The translations under genes were made by a program, and so were the position numbers. DNA of 64,000 bases. It comes from Odontocerum albicorne (taxonomy: Eukaryota > Arthropoda > Insecta > Trichoptera > Odontoceridae). The stretch is from NCBI GenBank assembly GCA_949825065.1, contig OX463841.1:23014916-23078915 (forward strand), written 5' to 3'. The notes under the pieces were generated by a model. That model was not told where the DNA came from, ran no database searches, and saw only the letters and a program-made list of their open reading frames with translations. Positions 11,888 to 24,830 of this stretch are shown here, piece by piece. Each line of letters opens with the position of its first letter. The first letter of the stretch is position 1.

Positions 11888-12290
11888 TTTGTTCATTTAT
11901 TTATTTGTAAATATACTCCATCGTGAAATCTTCTCTGTTGAGATAGGCAGAGAAGACAGGATATCAAACTTTCCTATCACGACATACTTCTTTCGACTCA
12001 TTTACATCTATACGTATTTTCATACAGTATCTTATGTTTCTCTTGCTCCTAAACCTTTCTCTTTCAAAATTTAATTAACTTGGTCCAATATACCTTTTTC
12101 AGTCGTACTCTACAATACAATGCTCACTTATGTTTGCATTATAAATTTATTGAGTCAATCTTTTGTCACCCATCCTTTGAATATGCCCAAACCACCTTAA
12201 CGTGTTCTTTTTCACCCTATTTAACACGTCAGTTTTAAGTTTACATTCATTCTTATTGTTATACATGACACACTGATTATTATTTAAAGT
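11888..12290 (-). mobile_element. 3' end of the R4/Dong-like LINE family
   Basis: On the minus strand it ends ctgcctatctcaacagagaa followed by ttcacgatggagtat. These match the 3' end at 7320-7360 (tctgcctacctcggtaggga, then ggcgtgatgatatgtatg). The upstream part is a decayed C-terminal region. Confidence 0.55.
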
Positions 12291-12984
12291 GCATGTATTT
12301 GTACTCCATTTACTTGACTTCAATAATTTTCCACATTGAACAATATTTCATTTACATACAATATAAATATGCCCTTTACTTTTGAGAGTATCCGGCCACT
12401 ATTTAAATTATTAAAAAAATGTTATGTTTAGTAAAAACAAGATTAAAAACCCCTATTTTTTATTATTTAAAGCATATTTATGCCAAGTATCTACCAGAAA
12501 AACCTAAAACCAACCCTTGACTTGAAACGATTGTACGTATCTGACGCAAGCATTATTCTCCTTTGACTTTCTCGAGCACACTTTTATTCGCCGATACAGG
12601 AATCTGATGCGAAAGCCTAACAGCTTTTTAACATTAGTAAGCAACCTTAATAACAGAGGCGTGACTTACCTTTGTTCGCTCCCCTTTCTGTCAAATGATA
12701 CTAGTGACCCCGCATAAAGTATAACTGGAAATAGGTCACTACGCTGTCCTATCACGTTCGTTCCTCATCCATTCGACAGCCAAATAATTACAGGATAAAT
12801 TATTAGCCCTCATTAAAAAGGACGTTACTGAATATCTGAAACACTTTACTAAAGCCAAATTATGATATTAATACAACTAACTACAAACATTTCAAAAATC
12901 GTTTTTAATATGTTTATTATTTTCATAAGTTATATTCGTTTGATTTTGTGAGATGTGTTCTCATATTATATGCTTTAGTTTTTC
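12291..12984. other. No gene seen
   Basis: AT-rich. No motif beyond short open frames. Confidence 0.5.
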
Positions 12985-13625
12985 ATTCTAGAGGAATGGG
13001 TTAGTAAAATTGAATAAAAAAATCGATATTTGGGGGAACAATGAAAGATTGGAAAGAGTTGAATTCCGTAATTTTTAAGTATGTTGTCGAATGATGGAAA
13101 GGAGGAATAAAACGTTGAACGGCGAGTTACTTTAGAAAATAAATTCAATGGGGCACTGAAAGACTTTTTAATGTCAAGCTATATCAAGATCTGCTAAAAT
13201 TATGGTTCTCAGCAACGTATTTGTGCTACCATTGGTAAATGCATGCACTAAGAAGAAAACGTGGTATATCAATGTATGACAGGATAATAAACCTAATTAT
13301 TAAGGATAAATCTGAGCTAAAAACCGATGTGTTAAGTTATGCATAAAAGCGCACCTTGAGATGGTTTGTTATTTTGTATTTATAATGCTAGCATAAATAA
13401 AAGTCTTGATAGAAGGTGACCAAGAAAAGTATAGCTGTACCAAGTGAATGAAATTTTTAAAGAAGGAAAGCAAAAAGCCTGAGAAGCAGAAGGAACTATA
13501 TGAGAAATTGTATGAATATGAAGGGGGCGAAGGAAGTATGTCACGATGAGAAAATTAGACACTGTCTCTTTTTCCTACTCCAACAGAAAAAAGGCGGGAG
13601 GATGAGTATGTATGTATGTTATGTT
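12985..13625 (+). mobile_element. R4/Dong-like LINE, C-terminal fragment and 3' end
   Basis: The decayed coding text ENKFNGALKDFLMSSYISRS and AKIMVLSNVFVLPLVNA at about 13135-13250 matches the region that follows the RT domain in these LINEs. It ends with a 3' tail, gagtatgtatgtatgt, at 13603. Confidence 0.6.
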
Positions 13626-15711
13626 AACAATAAATAATGTGCTCATCAAAACTTTTTTGATGTATCCCAATTTTGCAAAAAAGCTTTTTAATATGTGGTT
13701 GACACCGTTGTAGCGGAGACTGTCCGTTAAGAATGTCAATCGAAAAAATAATTGGTCCAATGGACATCACTATTCTGCCCCAATAAATATAAGAAAAAGA
13801 ACCAACATCTTCTTAAACATCGCTCTGATAGCATTTCCGTCGTCCTGGATGTCTTACGAATAGTCATTTTGTAGCGCTTATCGGCTGTTTTTCATCTATT
13901 CAAGAACGAAGCGTTGTCGGTGGGATTTTTTATTGTTTTAATATACGATCGAACTTGACGAGTATCTTGCCATTTTATATTTTATTATGCCAATAATATA
14001 TTACTGAATAATCCTTATTTTCTAATATTACAAATTAACATTCGTCTTTTTAAATAAACTTTTCCACCGATGATATTTCTTACAAAATAGTCAAATAAAC
14101 TTAGAATGTTCTAGTTATAATTCAAGATTTATCTATGCTACACGTAACCAAGGTGTTTAACTACATTAATATTACTTTTGCACAATTTATCCTTTATTAA
14201 AGTGGTATCAATATGTACTTTTGACGCCAGAGTCGAAAATCGTTTCATTTATTACTTCCAGTAAATTTTACAGCGTCGGATAAATGCTGGAAAATTATTT
14301 TTAATAGCTAAATTTTTTGTTTAAGATAACCTTGATATATTTGTTATTTATATAATGTCTTAGAAATAAACCATAATGAAAGTACAAATTATATAGTATT
14401 AAATGTCTAATTACTATAATAACAAATCAAAAGGTTCAAAAGCTTTAACGATTATATTAAAAGCGTTGACTTGAAAACCAATGAAAAAGGATTTAGTTTA
14501 TTCGTTTTCACAATCTTTTCATTTTATTTTAGTCACTCATGTTTTTTTTTCTCTCAAAGTTAATATAACTTCTCTGTTATGTGAATTCCTTAATGACTGT
14601 CTAGAGCTATAGAGTAGACCAACACACTGGTTGCAATTTGCAATATTTCTGCGTCGCAACCCCTAAATTGTACCTGCTAGTTAGTATGTTGTATTACGAG
14701 TACGATGCGTCTTCTTTTCGTGGTTAAGTACGAGTGAAACGGTAGAATCCGCTTCTGTTAAATAAACATATATTTTGAAACGAAAATAAATTCAAATATT
14801 TTATAAAATTTCAGCGTTAAGAAATAAGTGAATTGAATTATTTTCTTTGGTCAATAATTGTATATGTTTATTTTCTTTGGTCAGTTCTTGATAAGTGTAA
14901 AATGTTTAGAACTTAGGTGTGTCTTAAGTTTCATTGTTTTCCATAACGCCTAAATATTTATTAAATTTCATAACATTGAAGTTTACTGAGTCTTTGTTTT
15001 ATATAAGTCGATTTAATTTTGCGGTTTTTATTAAGTTTCCAGATATATATGTTATTATGTGTCAAAGTGTAAAATATAATTTTAACTCATCAAACTTTGA
15101 CCAATTATCGTAAATTTTTCTTTAGATTTGTTTAAATCCTTTTATACCTTGACAGTTATATTTTTTTGTTCAAATTGCTTCTGCAAAATACCCTTTCTTA
15201 TATTATCACAATCTGAATAAGTAAATTAAGCATCTTAATGCAAATTATGTTTATACACCCAGTTTGTGCGGTAAGGTAGGTAGGTACTCGTTCATTTTAT
15301 TTGATAAACACACTTGACTGACGCCGCAAATGAGACGATCCCGATCCCGATCCCAGCCAGTGGAGTAACATTACATTACTCGTACATTACATTACGCCCA
15401 GCCCGTAGCCAGGCTGTTACTGTAAGATATGCATTCGGAGTCCACAAATCTATACAAAAGCGTGTCAAGTAATGGGATAAGCGATCAATCTTCTCGGCAC
15501 ATTTAATGAATATATTATACCAAGAGTCGCAAACCTTTGGCTGCAAAATGTTATCGAATCTTAGCATTTGTTTAATAAAATGGGCAACGAGAAAGGTAAG
15601 TCACGAGAAAAAATGCATAAAGTGAACATTTTAAATGTCAAGTGTAACTGTATCTTTTTAAACTTAAGTAAATATACTTATCGAGAAATATTACTGTTTT
15701 TAACAAACTCC
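13626..15711. other. No gene; TACGAGTA sites and a short hexamer tract
   Basis: Contains octamers at 14695 and 15377 and a (gatccc)3-like tract near 15339-15356. The minus-strand frame 15567-15376 has no recognisable product. Confidence 0.5.
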
Positions 15712-15800
15712 ATAGCCTAGTTGATAAGGCGCTTTTCTTCCACTCGGGGGTTAAGAGTTCGATTCCCGATGGTACCATAAAAAAGGACTCGTAAGATTTG
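15712..15800 (+). repeat. Family A SINE, head only
   Basis: tagcctagttgataaggcgc and agagttcgattcccgatggt keep both promoter-like boxes. The body is not recognisable past about 15800. Confidence 0.75.
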
Positions 15801-16604
15801 TACTCCACTGTGGCCCTGTGAACAAATTATGTATTATATCGTGAAGAAATATTATGTATACCCACCATCAGTAGAGGTGCAGAAGCTTCACGATGTGACG
15901 TCAGCTTCTATTAAATACATGAAAAGCTTTACCATCAAGATTTCATTTTGAAAGTAGGAGACAAAGTTTCATAATGCATAATGTCGTGGAATCAAAAATT
16001 TCATATAAGAGTATTTTTCAAAACTTTTCAATTACGATAATCAAGAAAATCTTTCTTATTTTGGAAACTGGCAATTTTATCACATAAGTAACTTAGTGTA
16101 AGGAGGATAAAATATAAACATTTATTATTAATTATTTTCGATATCGATTCTCTTTATGTTTGCCATTCATAGACACTACTTATAAAAAGCTATTCTGGAT
16201 ACTTAAGTGGACAGGTTACTTTGCTCTATTAATATTTAATGATATTGTTTACCTCCGCCTACGCTGCTTCACAAAAATATGTATCTAATAAAATTTTATT
16301 TTACTATTTGAATTATTATTTGATATTCTATTCTTCTATCAGTTTTAGAATTTCATTTTCATCGGTTATGTTAAACGTTAACGACAAAATATGTACTTTT
16401 GAAACATCTTTGAACATTTTATAATCATCGAAAACGAGACACTCACAATTCAGTCTTTCCTATCTAATGAAAAATGTGTTACGTAGCGCTTTTACAAAAT
16501 TATAATTATTTACTATTAAGCGTTATATGAAATAAATTCTGATGCTATCAAAACAGTCAAAAAAATGTATCTAAAAAAAACGGTCCCATTCTGGCAAAAC
16601 AGTT
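15801..16604. other. No gene seen
   Basis: AT-rich, no supported feature. Confidence 0.5.
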
Positions 16605-16832
16605 GTATTGTATTACACTTACGTTGTGTACAAGATAGCCTGGCGGCTGTATTGCCATGTGGCAATCTTTTCCAACCAATCAGAAAGATGTTAAAGAGGC
16701 CTTAAGTGAAAACCAGACTGGAATATTTTTTTTTAATCTGGGTTACAGCGGGATTCGAACTCGCCACCTCCGGGTTAGGAAATAGGCATCTTACCAACAA
16801 GGCCACAGAGTTCGTCTGGTAACAATACTCAC
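16605..16832 (-). repeat. Family A SINE, near complete
   Basis: The minus-strand copy runs from the tRNA-like head at about 16820 (cgggattcgaactcgccacc on the plus strand) to the tail attacacttacgttgtgtac at 16612. It includes ccatgtggcaatcttttcc and agtgaaaaccagactgg. Confidence 0.85.
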
Positions 16833-17203
16833 ACGTGCCGAGTACATAAACTAGTGTTGTGGCCACTTCACTTCCGATAGTAGCTATCACGTGTAATGAC
16901 GAACTACGAGTTCTAGTAGGTCTAAATGGGTAGGTCCTTGCTTTTCAATATGTCCGAATAACAAATTCGAATTTTCTGAAGGGTGCGAAATGAAATTAGA
17001 ACAAAAAGTTAAAACAATTAGGAATCCATCAGGATTTTGCAGTCTTCGATATCAGAATATTTTGTAAGTTCGCTTTCAATTAAACAATCTTATGTTTATT
17101 TTATATATTATTTATAATTAAGGTATTAACACTGTGAAGGTTTAATGACAATGTAAATTTTTTAATCAAACACTGTTTATTTCTCTTTGTAAAATGGTAT
17201 AAC

Positions 17204-17242
17204 CCTACCGGTTTCAAGGTTTTCACCTCATGATCAGGGGAG
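17204..17242 (-). other. Hammerhead-like motif of Penelope-like type
   Basis: On the minus strand it reads CCCTGATCATGAGGTG, a short stem partner AACC, then TTGAAACCGGTAGG. The order CTGA-stem-GAAAC followed by a purine-rich stretch resembles the degenerate hammerhead units of Penelope-like retroelements. A related copy lies at 42790-42830. The core is not canonical (CTGATCA instead of CTGANGA). Confidence 0.4.
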
Positions 17243-17540
17243 CACAAACAAGACTGAAACTTATTAAATTCTTAAATCAGATGACAAACAAGGCCTTTCA
17301 TATGATTTAAACATAAACACACATTTTATTCAACAAGCACATCGCATCCAGGTAGTCTTGAAAAATTTGGTTTTTTGACTTTCGCGGTATCATTTCTTAA
17401 TCCTGAATATATGTTTCTTAGACTTCCATATACTCGTAGTTTTCATTTTATGATGATAGAGTCGTTGGATGTTACTCGTATGTGTAGGTTCGAATTGTTA
17501 TCTTAATTTTACTCTAGAGCTCGCACACACTCAACTAGCT

Positions 17541-17577
17541 ATCCCTGCCCCTGCCCCTGCCCCTGCCCCTGCCCGAT
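17541..17577. repeat. Hexamer microsatellite (CCCTGC)n
   Basis: About five perfect repeats of cctgcc in otherwise AT-rich DNA. Confidence 0.95.
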
Positions 17578-18509
17578 ACTTGAAGAGACCTATCATTTCC
17601 ATAGCATAAAGGAGGATCCTACGTGAGATGAAACCGCTTGTGGCATGGGTTGGAGATTTTATGTGTTATTGATCTCGTATTTTGGCCTTATTAATTTCAA
17701 AAATAGCTAAATATTTTGTCATCTTCGTAAATTGATAGAGCCATTTTAATGACGTGTGTATACAATGTAAAAACAGGTCAATCATATTATAATGATTAGA
17801 GAATTCATTCCTTTTCGGAAGTTATTGAATATAGATTACTCACAATATATTATAGTTCGATTAATATTCCCCAAATCAATGTCCTCACAAACATTTGCAA
17901 TGTCGAATTAATTGTTCATGAAATTGACATTGTTAAAAATATTCGATTTATGGTAGAGTTTTTTATTTAATTTTTTTATATGCCTACCATTACACATATT
18001 TTCGGAAGTATGGCAACCCGTTTAGGTATTTTTTTTTTCGATGTTTTCTTTTAATTTTAATTTTAAAATACGTATCACATTCTTTTGATAAAATGTATGT
18101 GTCTACCCTAGAAATAAAAACTTTATTTTTGATCGCTCCAATTTGACTCGCCTATTACAAAATATGGGTACTTCGAGATTAGGTACTCATAGATTGGGCA
18201 CTCTGAGATTTGGAGAAAACATGAGTTATTGTATTATTAAATTTGTTAAATATTTTTACTTTCATTTTAGATGTCAGGTTCTTTCTTGTTGCATATAATA
18301 TTATTTTTTATTTAATTTATATTATCAATGTAGAACCAATTTATATCTCAGTACCTGATTGATTCCATAATTTAATGTACGGCATCAATGTATGGAAAGT
18401 TCAAGTTATTCAAACATTTCACTGTCGTCGCTGTCGTACTATATAACGATTCCCGAACAACGGTATCGGTTTTCAATCACTCAATGGGCGCCCCTCTCTT
18501 CTGTTTCAG

Positions 18510-18597
18510 GCGAAACTAGAGACGAAGGCCCTCAAGGCAAAGCGACCCGGCTTCACGGACGATCGTTACAACGAGACGTCATACTACATCGAGAATG
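18510..18597 (+). CDS. RPUSD2: RPUSD2-like pseudouridine synthase, internal exon
   Basis: This 88-nt exon encodes 29 residues plus the first base of a split codon. The peptide contains RPGFTDDRYNETSYYIEN, which resembles the segment just before the S4-like region of RPUSD2 and Drosophila RluA proteins. The acceptor is a pyrimidine-rich tract ending in cag at 18507-18509. The donor is GTGAGT at 18598. The single leftover base G pairs in phase with GT at 50985 to make glycine, giving ENG followed by LRKVYPYYF, as in the family. Family knowledge: these proteins convert uridine to pseudouridine in RNA. The exon is GC-richer than its surroundings. It starts in phase 0, so an upstream exon must exist, but I could not find it. 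Confidence rests mainly on the match to the second exon and the splice phase. Confidence 0.85.
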
Positions 18598-18600
18598 GTG

Positions 18601-20285
18601 AGTACACTTGTGAAAATACTTTGTCATTTCAGGGGTTGGTTTATTTTCGTCCGATTGAAAATCAAGATCCACTTGAAAAAATATTTGATTAGCTTTTGTT
18701 ACCCACTTGACCCCAAGTCAACATGTCGATATGATAGAACTAGCTTATTTTTGTCAAGATTGTATTTCGAAATTTGTATTTCCTTTTTAATCGATTTTTA
18801 CTCGATTAAAATCTTGAAATCAACATTTTCATGTAAAAGAATTTTGTCTTATTTTTTGACAAAAGCGTTTATATTTTTCTTTGTATTCCCAACTGACTTG
18901 ATATTACCATCTTAAAATGAACATATTGATATAACAAACTTGTTACATTCGCTTTAGTTTTGTCAAAAGTGTTTTTTTTTTGTTTGCGTTCCTTTTTATA
19001 ATCTCAGCAGACTTGATAAACATCTAGAATCCCTCAATGTATCTCGTATTGAAATGGATTTTGGCAACGCCATCCGAATTAAGTTTCGTTTGTAGATACA
19101 ATGTCGATTCGCATTTTTGTGTATTTGAAATTGATTTGTAAATATCCAAGGTGTTGTTAACAAAGCAATTATCTGGGATGGTGTATTCATCTGAAGATAA
19201 TCCAATTTTGTAATTTGTCACGGTTTCTTTTAGATTTTTTATTTGGTATTTTTTTCATTTTGAAGTCGTAGAAATGTCTTAGATAAATATTTATTATGAA
19301 TTTATTACACATACATAATTTTTATTAACATTTTTTTTATTTCAGCTTAAGAACATTTGAACATGTATTCTTAGAACTTAATTAAATTCATTTTTCAAAT
19401 TATATTTAGATTCACATACCTATATTATAAAAAACATTATAAAAAAAAATCTTAGAAAACACAAACAACATTAGTGTTAAATTAATTATTGTTAATACAT
19501 TATTTTTTAAAACAGACGCATACATCACCTCACACTGTCACTAAAATAAATCATGATATACTCGTATATTATGTATTTAATGTACACAAGTTATATGTTT
19601 GCTTAATAGTCATATAAGGTTCAATATACTCGTATATCTCTTTATTTTTTCACTCTATGGGCAATTATGTCCACATTTTTTACGCAACGTATTTTACCGG
19701 TGCTTTACTGAAAATAAAAGAAAAAAATAATGCAGAACATTAGAAGAAACTTTGATGGAAATGATTTACGGATCTCACAAAAGTATTTTTCAAACTTTGA
19801 TGGATTATGGGAACTTTGTCTGTTCGTGTCTGCAGCTACCTAGGTTAGTGCACCTAACATATTCCCATCTGAACTTCTTGCTTCATCTTCCATAGTTTGT
19901 TGCTGGGAAATTTTATAACTGTGTTTCGTTTTATAAATTTTATACATTTTTTTCGCCGCATCATCATAAATTCTCACACATCTTCTCTTTCTTTTTCCCC
20001 AAACTACTCGACACACAGCTACTAGTGTCAGGAGTGACAACAGTTTCTCGCTTCCACTAAGTTCGAGTGGGCTCAAACTTCAACCATTTATTTCTTCGCT
20101 TTTATCTCAGCTGATCCACCTGTCCATCGACTGCTTTTGGCTGGATTTTTCATAAACGAATCTAAAGGGGCATTATATATTTTTTTATGTTTAAAAACTA
20201 CAAAAGTTTTTATCCCTGTCAGAAAAATATTTAAAAATATATGTTTCCAGGCAACTTTTTAACTTGTCTGATTATATATTTAATT
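18601..20285. other. 5' part of the large intron, no other gene
   Basis: AT-rich. TACTCGTA octamers at 19559 and 19627. A minus-strand frame of 78 codons at 20076-19840 has a basic stretch (GKRKRRCVRIYDDAAKK) but no family I recognise with confidence. Confidence 0.5.
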
Positions 20286-20289
20286 TTTT

Positions 20290-20860
20290 TCTTTCTTAAC
20301 CAACGTCTGAAACACTTTACTGACAAACAAATTCTTAATGAACAAAGGGGTCTTGTTAAAGGAAAATCTACTCGCGAACGGATTTTAAACATCCGTCAAC
20401 CAACTAATTGTGAAATGCTGAGAATGAAACACATATGCAGTATCTTGTTTTATAGACTATACCAAGGCTTTTGACTATGTCAAATGGAACAATTTATAGG
20501 ATTTATTTGTAGAGATGAGTGTATCAATGTATCCTGTACCCTTAGTAGAAAGGCTCTATAGTAGTAGCTTTGTAAAGGTAAAGATGAATTACATAAAATC
20601 GGAGCAGTTTTAAGTGCAAAAACACGTCCGCCAAGGATGCATCCTTTCTCCCAAACTTTTCGGTGAATATACAATATAATGAGAAGGGCACAGGAGAACT
20701 TGGTAGTAGGAATACAGATTCGGTGTTGCCACATATCAAACATACCATACATTATGCAAACGATAGTGCACTTTTTGCTAAGTCCTTTGATAAAATTTCT
20801 TTGCTGCTTTGCCAAGTAGAACATGACAGCAACTAAATGGGACTCAAAATTAATAAATAA
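20290..20860 (+). mobile_element. LINE reverse transcriptase fragment, decayed
   Basis: Pieces of RT motifs in order: RGLVKGKSTRERILNIRQ at 20344, a damaged catalytic A block (DYTKAFDYVKWNN in shifted frames near 20455-20490), QGCILSP near 20632, and HYANDSALFAKSFDKI at about 20752, where YAND replaces YADD. Next comes MGLKIN at 20838. Several frameshifts are present. Confidence 0.75.
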
Positions 20861-20869
20861 AAAAAATCA

Positions 20870-21215
20870 TCAAGGTCAACAGCGAAACTCGGCGCATTAC
20901 CCCTGTCTCGAACTCGGCGCACTACCTGTTTCCATCCCTCCCAGTCCTGGGGCATGTTGACACAGCGCTTAAAAAAGATCTTGTTTATTCCTTTACTTGA
21001 TCCGTCCATCTCATAGAACACCCTCCTCTTGCTTACCTTCTCTCAACTGTCTTCATGAGGGCAAACTTCTCCAGAGTTTCATCATTCTTTCTAGCAACAT
21101 GCCCAAAGTACGTTAAGATTATTTTTCTTCATGATATCGAGAGTCTTTCGGTAATCTCCAATTCGTAGGTAATTGAAATATTCGTGCGCCTTGCGGTGTA
21201 ATCTCTAAAAATATA
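20870..21215 (-). mobile_element. LINE C-terminal/3' fragment on the opposite strand
   Basis: On the minus strand it encodes HVARKNDETLEKFALMKTVE, RWTDQVKE and LSAVSTCPRTGRDGNR in alternating frames. This is the region after the RT in several insect LINEs. A sister fragment lies at 42280-42560 (+). It abuts the plus-strand RT fragment tail to tail. Confidence 0.65.
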
Positions 21216-21229
21216 TTCTAATGACTTTT

Positions 21230-22395
21230 TATTTTTAAATTTAAAAAACTTTTTATTTACTTAGTCCAGTAATTCGAATGTTTTATTTTGACATTCAATT
21301 TTTAAAAATAATTTGGTTTAAATGTACCTCGAGCTCATTGATGCAATGCCTTCCTCGAACTAAAACATTCTCCATCATAATTGCTTATGTGACTTGGGGT
21401 TTGACTTCAATAACGACCCTGATTGATGTCTTCAGGTCGCTGCTTTTACGTGGCTTGATTTTATACATCTCCTGTTTACAATAAACCCATCCTTAGAAAT
21501 CTGGAGGAGTGGTATCTGACGATCTTGGAGGCCAACGATGCGTACTGTTCCGTGATATAATTTTTTCGCCATTTTTTTACGCAATACGTCCATTACGGGT
21601 CTTTTAATGTGACCCAATCTTGTTGAAACCATACAATTTTATGCAATCCTTTTTCGGCGCAGTTCTGGGTAAAAAATCTTTAGCACATATAAATAACTCG
21701 TTCCATTTACTGTTATGGTTGCACCATTTCATTCAAAATTTGTCGACCAATAATGCACCTCCTCGATACCGCACACCATACAGTGACTCGCTCTGAATGT
21801 AATTTTTGTTGCTACAATTTTCGGAGATTTTCCATTGCCCAAATACGACAGTTTTGTTTGTTGAAATTACCGTTAATCTCAAAATGGGCCGTGCCAAAAA
21901 TGTTGGGTCTTTCTCTGCAAATTGTAACAATTTTCAACAACATTCTAGGTGAATGGGCAGGTCCCCTGGATTTATACTATGGGCTAATTAAACTTTGTAA
22001 GGGAATAAATTCAAATCCTTGTGCAATATATAGAACACATTCCGTCGATTGACGATAACGTCCAATGCCCATTACCTGGTTGAAATCGTCGGATAATTTT
22101 GGATGACGGCTGCCAATGGGGTGATATTATTCATTCCTGACTGTCCAGTCTCATTTGTAGGACTTTCTTTGGTTATTTACTGTCTCGTTGAACTGTTCGC
22201 CTGACAGTCCATTTACTCGGAATATATCATCTTCCTTTATTTCTCAATGCTCTTTGAACCGAAATTAGTTGAAATACCCTTATGCGTTCTGATTCTAAAT
22301 ATTTATTTATTATTAAAAATTGAATGTATTACAATTATGCTAAAAAAAATATTTTAACTTACATATTTTATGTATCAAGATTCATGCACCACCCT
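21230..22395 (-). mobile_element. Tc3-like transposon, inactivated
   Basis: Minus-strand fragments match the DDE transposases commonly annotated as Tc3-like in insects. I read RNVFYILHKDLNLFPYKV (about 22050), DPTFLARPILR, LYGVRYRGGALL, FLPRTAPKKDCIKL (about 21660), ISRNSTHRWPPRSSDTTPPD (about 21520) and VLVRGRHCINELEVHLNQII (about 21340). Stops and frameshifts break it throughout. The right end fits a terminus beginning cagggtggtgcatgaa next to TA at 22396-22397. The left end is not resolved. Confidence 0.75.
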
Positions 22396-22397
22396 GT

Positions 22398-22850
22398 ACT
22401 TCACAAAACTCACAAAATAATGCATTAACAAAATTTGCAGATCGTACATGTTTTATTTGTCTTAGGTCTACGGATAACGGTGAATGTGAAACTTAAATTA
22501 ATAGAAGAATAGGAATGAGGAGGAGTCCTATGTCAGACACGGGACTAAAACTGAAGGTTTAGTGAATAAATTGCTAAGTTGTATTCCCTTCTAATTTACC
22601 AGAATTTATTTTATCAAGTCTCCGAGAGATGAATAAAATATTTAAAAACAATCTCAACAACAAATCAAACCGATTAACCTTTGGTTGTTTGTTATAGAGT
22701 ATATGTATCTTATTTCAGAAGTTTTCAAAGTGTGCGCGTCCCATCAATTCCCAAGGACGCCGCGGGATGTTCCAAAACTTTAATAATTTCAAGCAGACTC
22801 AATTATATGCGCTGATGCAAGGTCACAAGGACATGAAGTGACATAAACTG
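22398..22850. other. No gene; possible hAT-like end near 22727
   Basis: The text cagaagttttcaaagtgtgc at 22716-22735, followed by a GC-rich stretch, is reminiscent of hAT termini. No partner end was found. Confidence 0.3.
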
Positions 22851-22959
22851 GCATACAGTCTGTTCGACAAGAACGTGTACGGCGAAACCCGACAAACTAT
22901 TATATTTGGGATAAGGCATTAAAAAAAATACACACATACTACATGATATAAACCGTGGT

Positions 22960-24830
22960 GCTTTCTTATTAATAAGTTGTCCAGTTGCATCAAGTAGTAA
23001 TAATTACCCGGCATCTCCGAGGACTGACATAGCTTCTCCCACCATGCTTCTCATACCTCCACGTGGTGACCGACGGGCAACGGACTTGAGGGTTAAGTTG
23101 ATGGTAACCAATCCGTCGGGGGATCCCAAAAGTACGGCTAAAGTGAAAAACAGTGAGCGTCTGTCCCGCATGTTAGCCGCGGCTCACAAATGGTGAGTGT
23201 TGGCAACTCGACGTATTCGGGTAATAGTCGCATATACCATCTCTAAATGGGTATCAAGGGTCATTAGTTTAATCCGATAGTTGGCCATTAATGCCCAATG
23301 ATAGCGGATGCAGCCCTAGTTAGTTGGGTCACTCTGGTTCCACGTCTGACGACCATCGGTGGATAAAACATATACAGTCAAACAAATCAAAGCTTCATGG
23401 AACAGCTCTTACTCTAGTCAACTTGAAACAGCAGAAATGCGAATGCTTAGATGGTCGGCAGGAGTATCACTAAAAGATAAAATTAAAAGCTCACGCATTC
23501 GTGGTAGCCTGGGGGTCACTGACATAAACAGTAAGCTGGAAGAGCGACAGCTGAGATGGTACGGGCACATAAGATGGAGACCACCAGACCATACGGTAAA
23601 TCAGGCAATGTATATGGATCTTCCTCGACAGCTGTCCAGAGGAAAACCAAATAACTGGATGACTCAATGCTCCAAAATCCTGACACGCGACACCCAGAAC
23701 CGAAGAACATACAGCCTGAGAACGAGAAGAGTCGATCCCAACAGCCTACCTAGGCTATGAGTTGGGACAGTGCCAGGAAGAAAAATAAGAAGAAGAAGAT
23801 CTCCGAGGCATACTTTCTACCAATTTTATAGCATAATCTAAGGGCAAAGACTTCCATATAAGTCAAATCTGTCGAAATAACTGCTTGACGTTCCAAATCT
23901 TTTTCCCTCGGAGCTTGAACTTCATGAGTGCCAAAATATATTCTACGGGATTGACATCTGGTGACTGCGACGGCCAATCCATTACGTCAACGTCATTTTC
24001 CTGTTTTCACGCAGTACAAAGACGACTCCGATGTTTTGGGTCATTGTCATCTTGCAATTTTCATTTTTTCTTATAAACCACCTTTGGGCAGATAGTAATA
24101 AAGCCTTCTGATATATTTTAACCATTTTGGCAGCGTTCAAATTATTTGTAAAGATGTGCAAAGTGCCAAATCCCTGCTTTGAGAAACAGCCTCAGACGTG
24201 AATTTTACCGGGTGTTTAACGGTCCGCTGGATGAATCTATTGGTACGGGTACACCAGGTATGATTAATGGAAAAACGTGCCCAAAAAGAAGCTTCATCCG
24301 AAAAAATTACATTGGCCTGATCGCGGTCCAAATTTTCCTTCACCCAAGTGAGTCTTTTTTCAACTTGTTTTTCGGACAGTAGTGGTTTCTTCACCGTGCT
24401 TCAAAATTTCACTCCATAAGCTAGTAAACGTCTTCTTATAGTGTTAAATGGCACAATGAGACCCTTTTCACGCAAAACCGCCTATCCGCTACGCAATGAT
24501 AGATGAGGATTCTTCTCAAACACTCGTAAATTCGCTGTGTCCTCCTTTTTTCGTCGTTCTCTATGCAGTATCACGATCTGATAGATCATCGACGCGTTTT
24601 TTGTCGGAATAGCGTTTCACCGACTTCCTTACAAAGGTATTTGACTTTCTTATGTATTTAGCAGTGACTCCGTACGACATTTTCGGTCCTTTCAGGTGTG
24701 TACACAGAAACACGGCTTGGTAACGTGATGTGTACGCGGCACTCATGGGGAAATATGGTTTTGTGTAACCAAGGTTGAACGACAACTGATTTTTTTCCAG
24801 ATAAAGCATCTTGGGGGAAGGGTCCTGCTA
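22960..24830 (-). pseudogene. Tc1-like transposase, DD34E type, broken and interrupted
   Basis: On the minus strand it runs from an N-terminal DNA-binding part (YGVTAKYIRKSNTFVRKSVK, about 24680) to KPLLSEKQVEKRLTWVKENL and the first catalytic aspartate in VIFSDEASFWARF (about 24290). Next comes the second aspartate in DNDPKHRSRL (about 24040), then DWPSQSPDVNP and VEYI, whose glutamate is the third catalytic residue with 34 positions between. The C-terminal SMPRR is cut by the nested insertion and continues beyond it as CRVI. In-frame stops and frameshifts are present. The family is inferred from the D,D34E spacing and the TWV/SDE motifs. Confidence 0.85.
23023..23798 (+). mobile_element. 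Internally deleted LINE inserted in the Tc1 element
   Basis: It is flanked by the 10-bp direct repeat atctccgagg at 23013-23022 and 23799-23808, so it is a genuine retrotransposition. The 3' end is A/G-rich and ends in repeated gaa. The open frame 23359-23760 encodes an RTE-like LINE C-terminus: LETAEMRMLRWSAGVSLKDK, SSRIRGSLGVTDI, LEERQLRWYGHIRWRPPDHT. The 5' 330 bp are GC-richer and non-coding, like a LINE 5' leader. No RT domain lies between them, so it would depend on another element's machinery. Confidence 0.8.

Larger units (their letters stand above)
16833..18509. other. No gene; ribozyme-like motif, hexamer tract, two TACTCGTA sites
   Basis: Mostly AT-rich. The octamers at 17441 and 17473 are only 32 bp apart. 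The tract (cctgcc)n lies at 17543-17575. I found no upstream RPUSD2 exon here, but a short one could escape the eye. Confidence 0.5.

Noticed and set aside
19840..20076. Minus-strand 78-codon frame with a basic stretch, considered as a Harbinger nuclease N-terminus
   Set aside because: The resemblance is only a hydrophobic run followed by basic residues. No catalytic part follows, so I left it unassigned.
22716..22850. hAT transposon end at 22716 and another at 1335-1394
   Set aside because: Only a loose resemblance of GC-rich ends. No second terminus, 8-bp duplication or transposase was seen.
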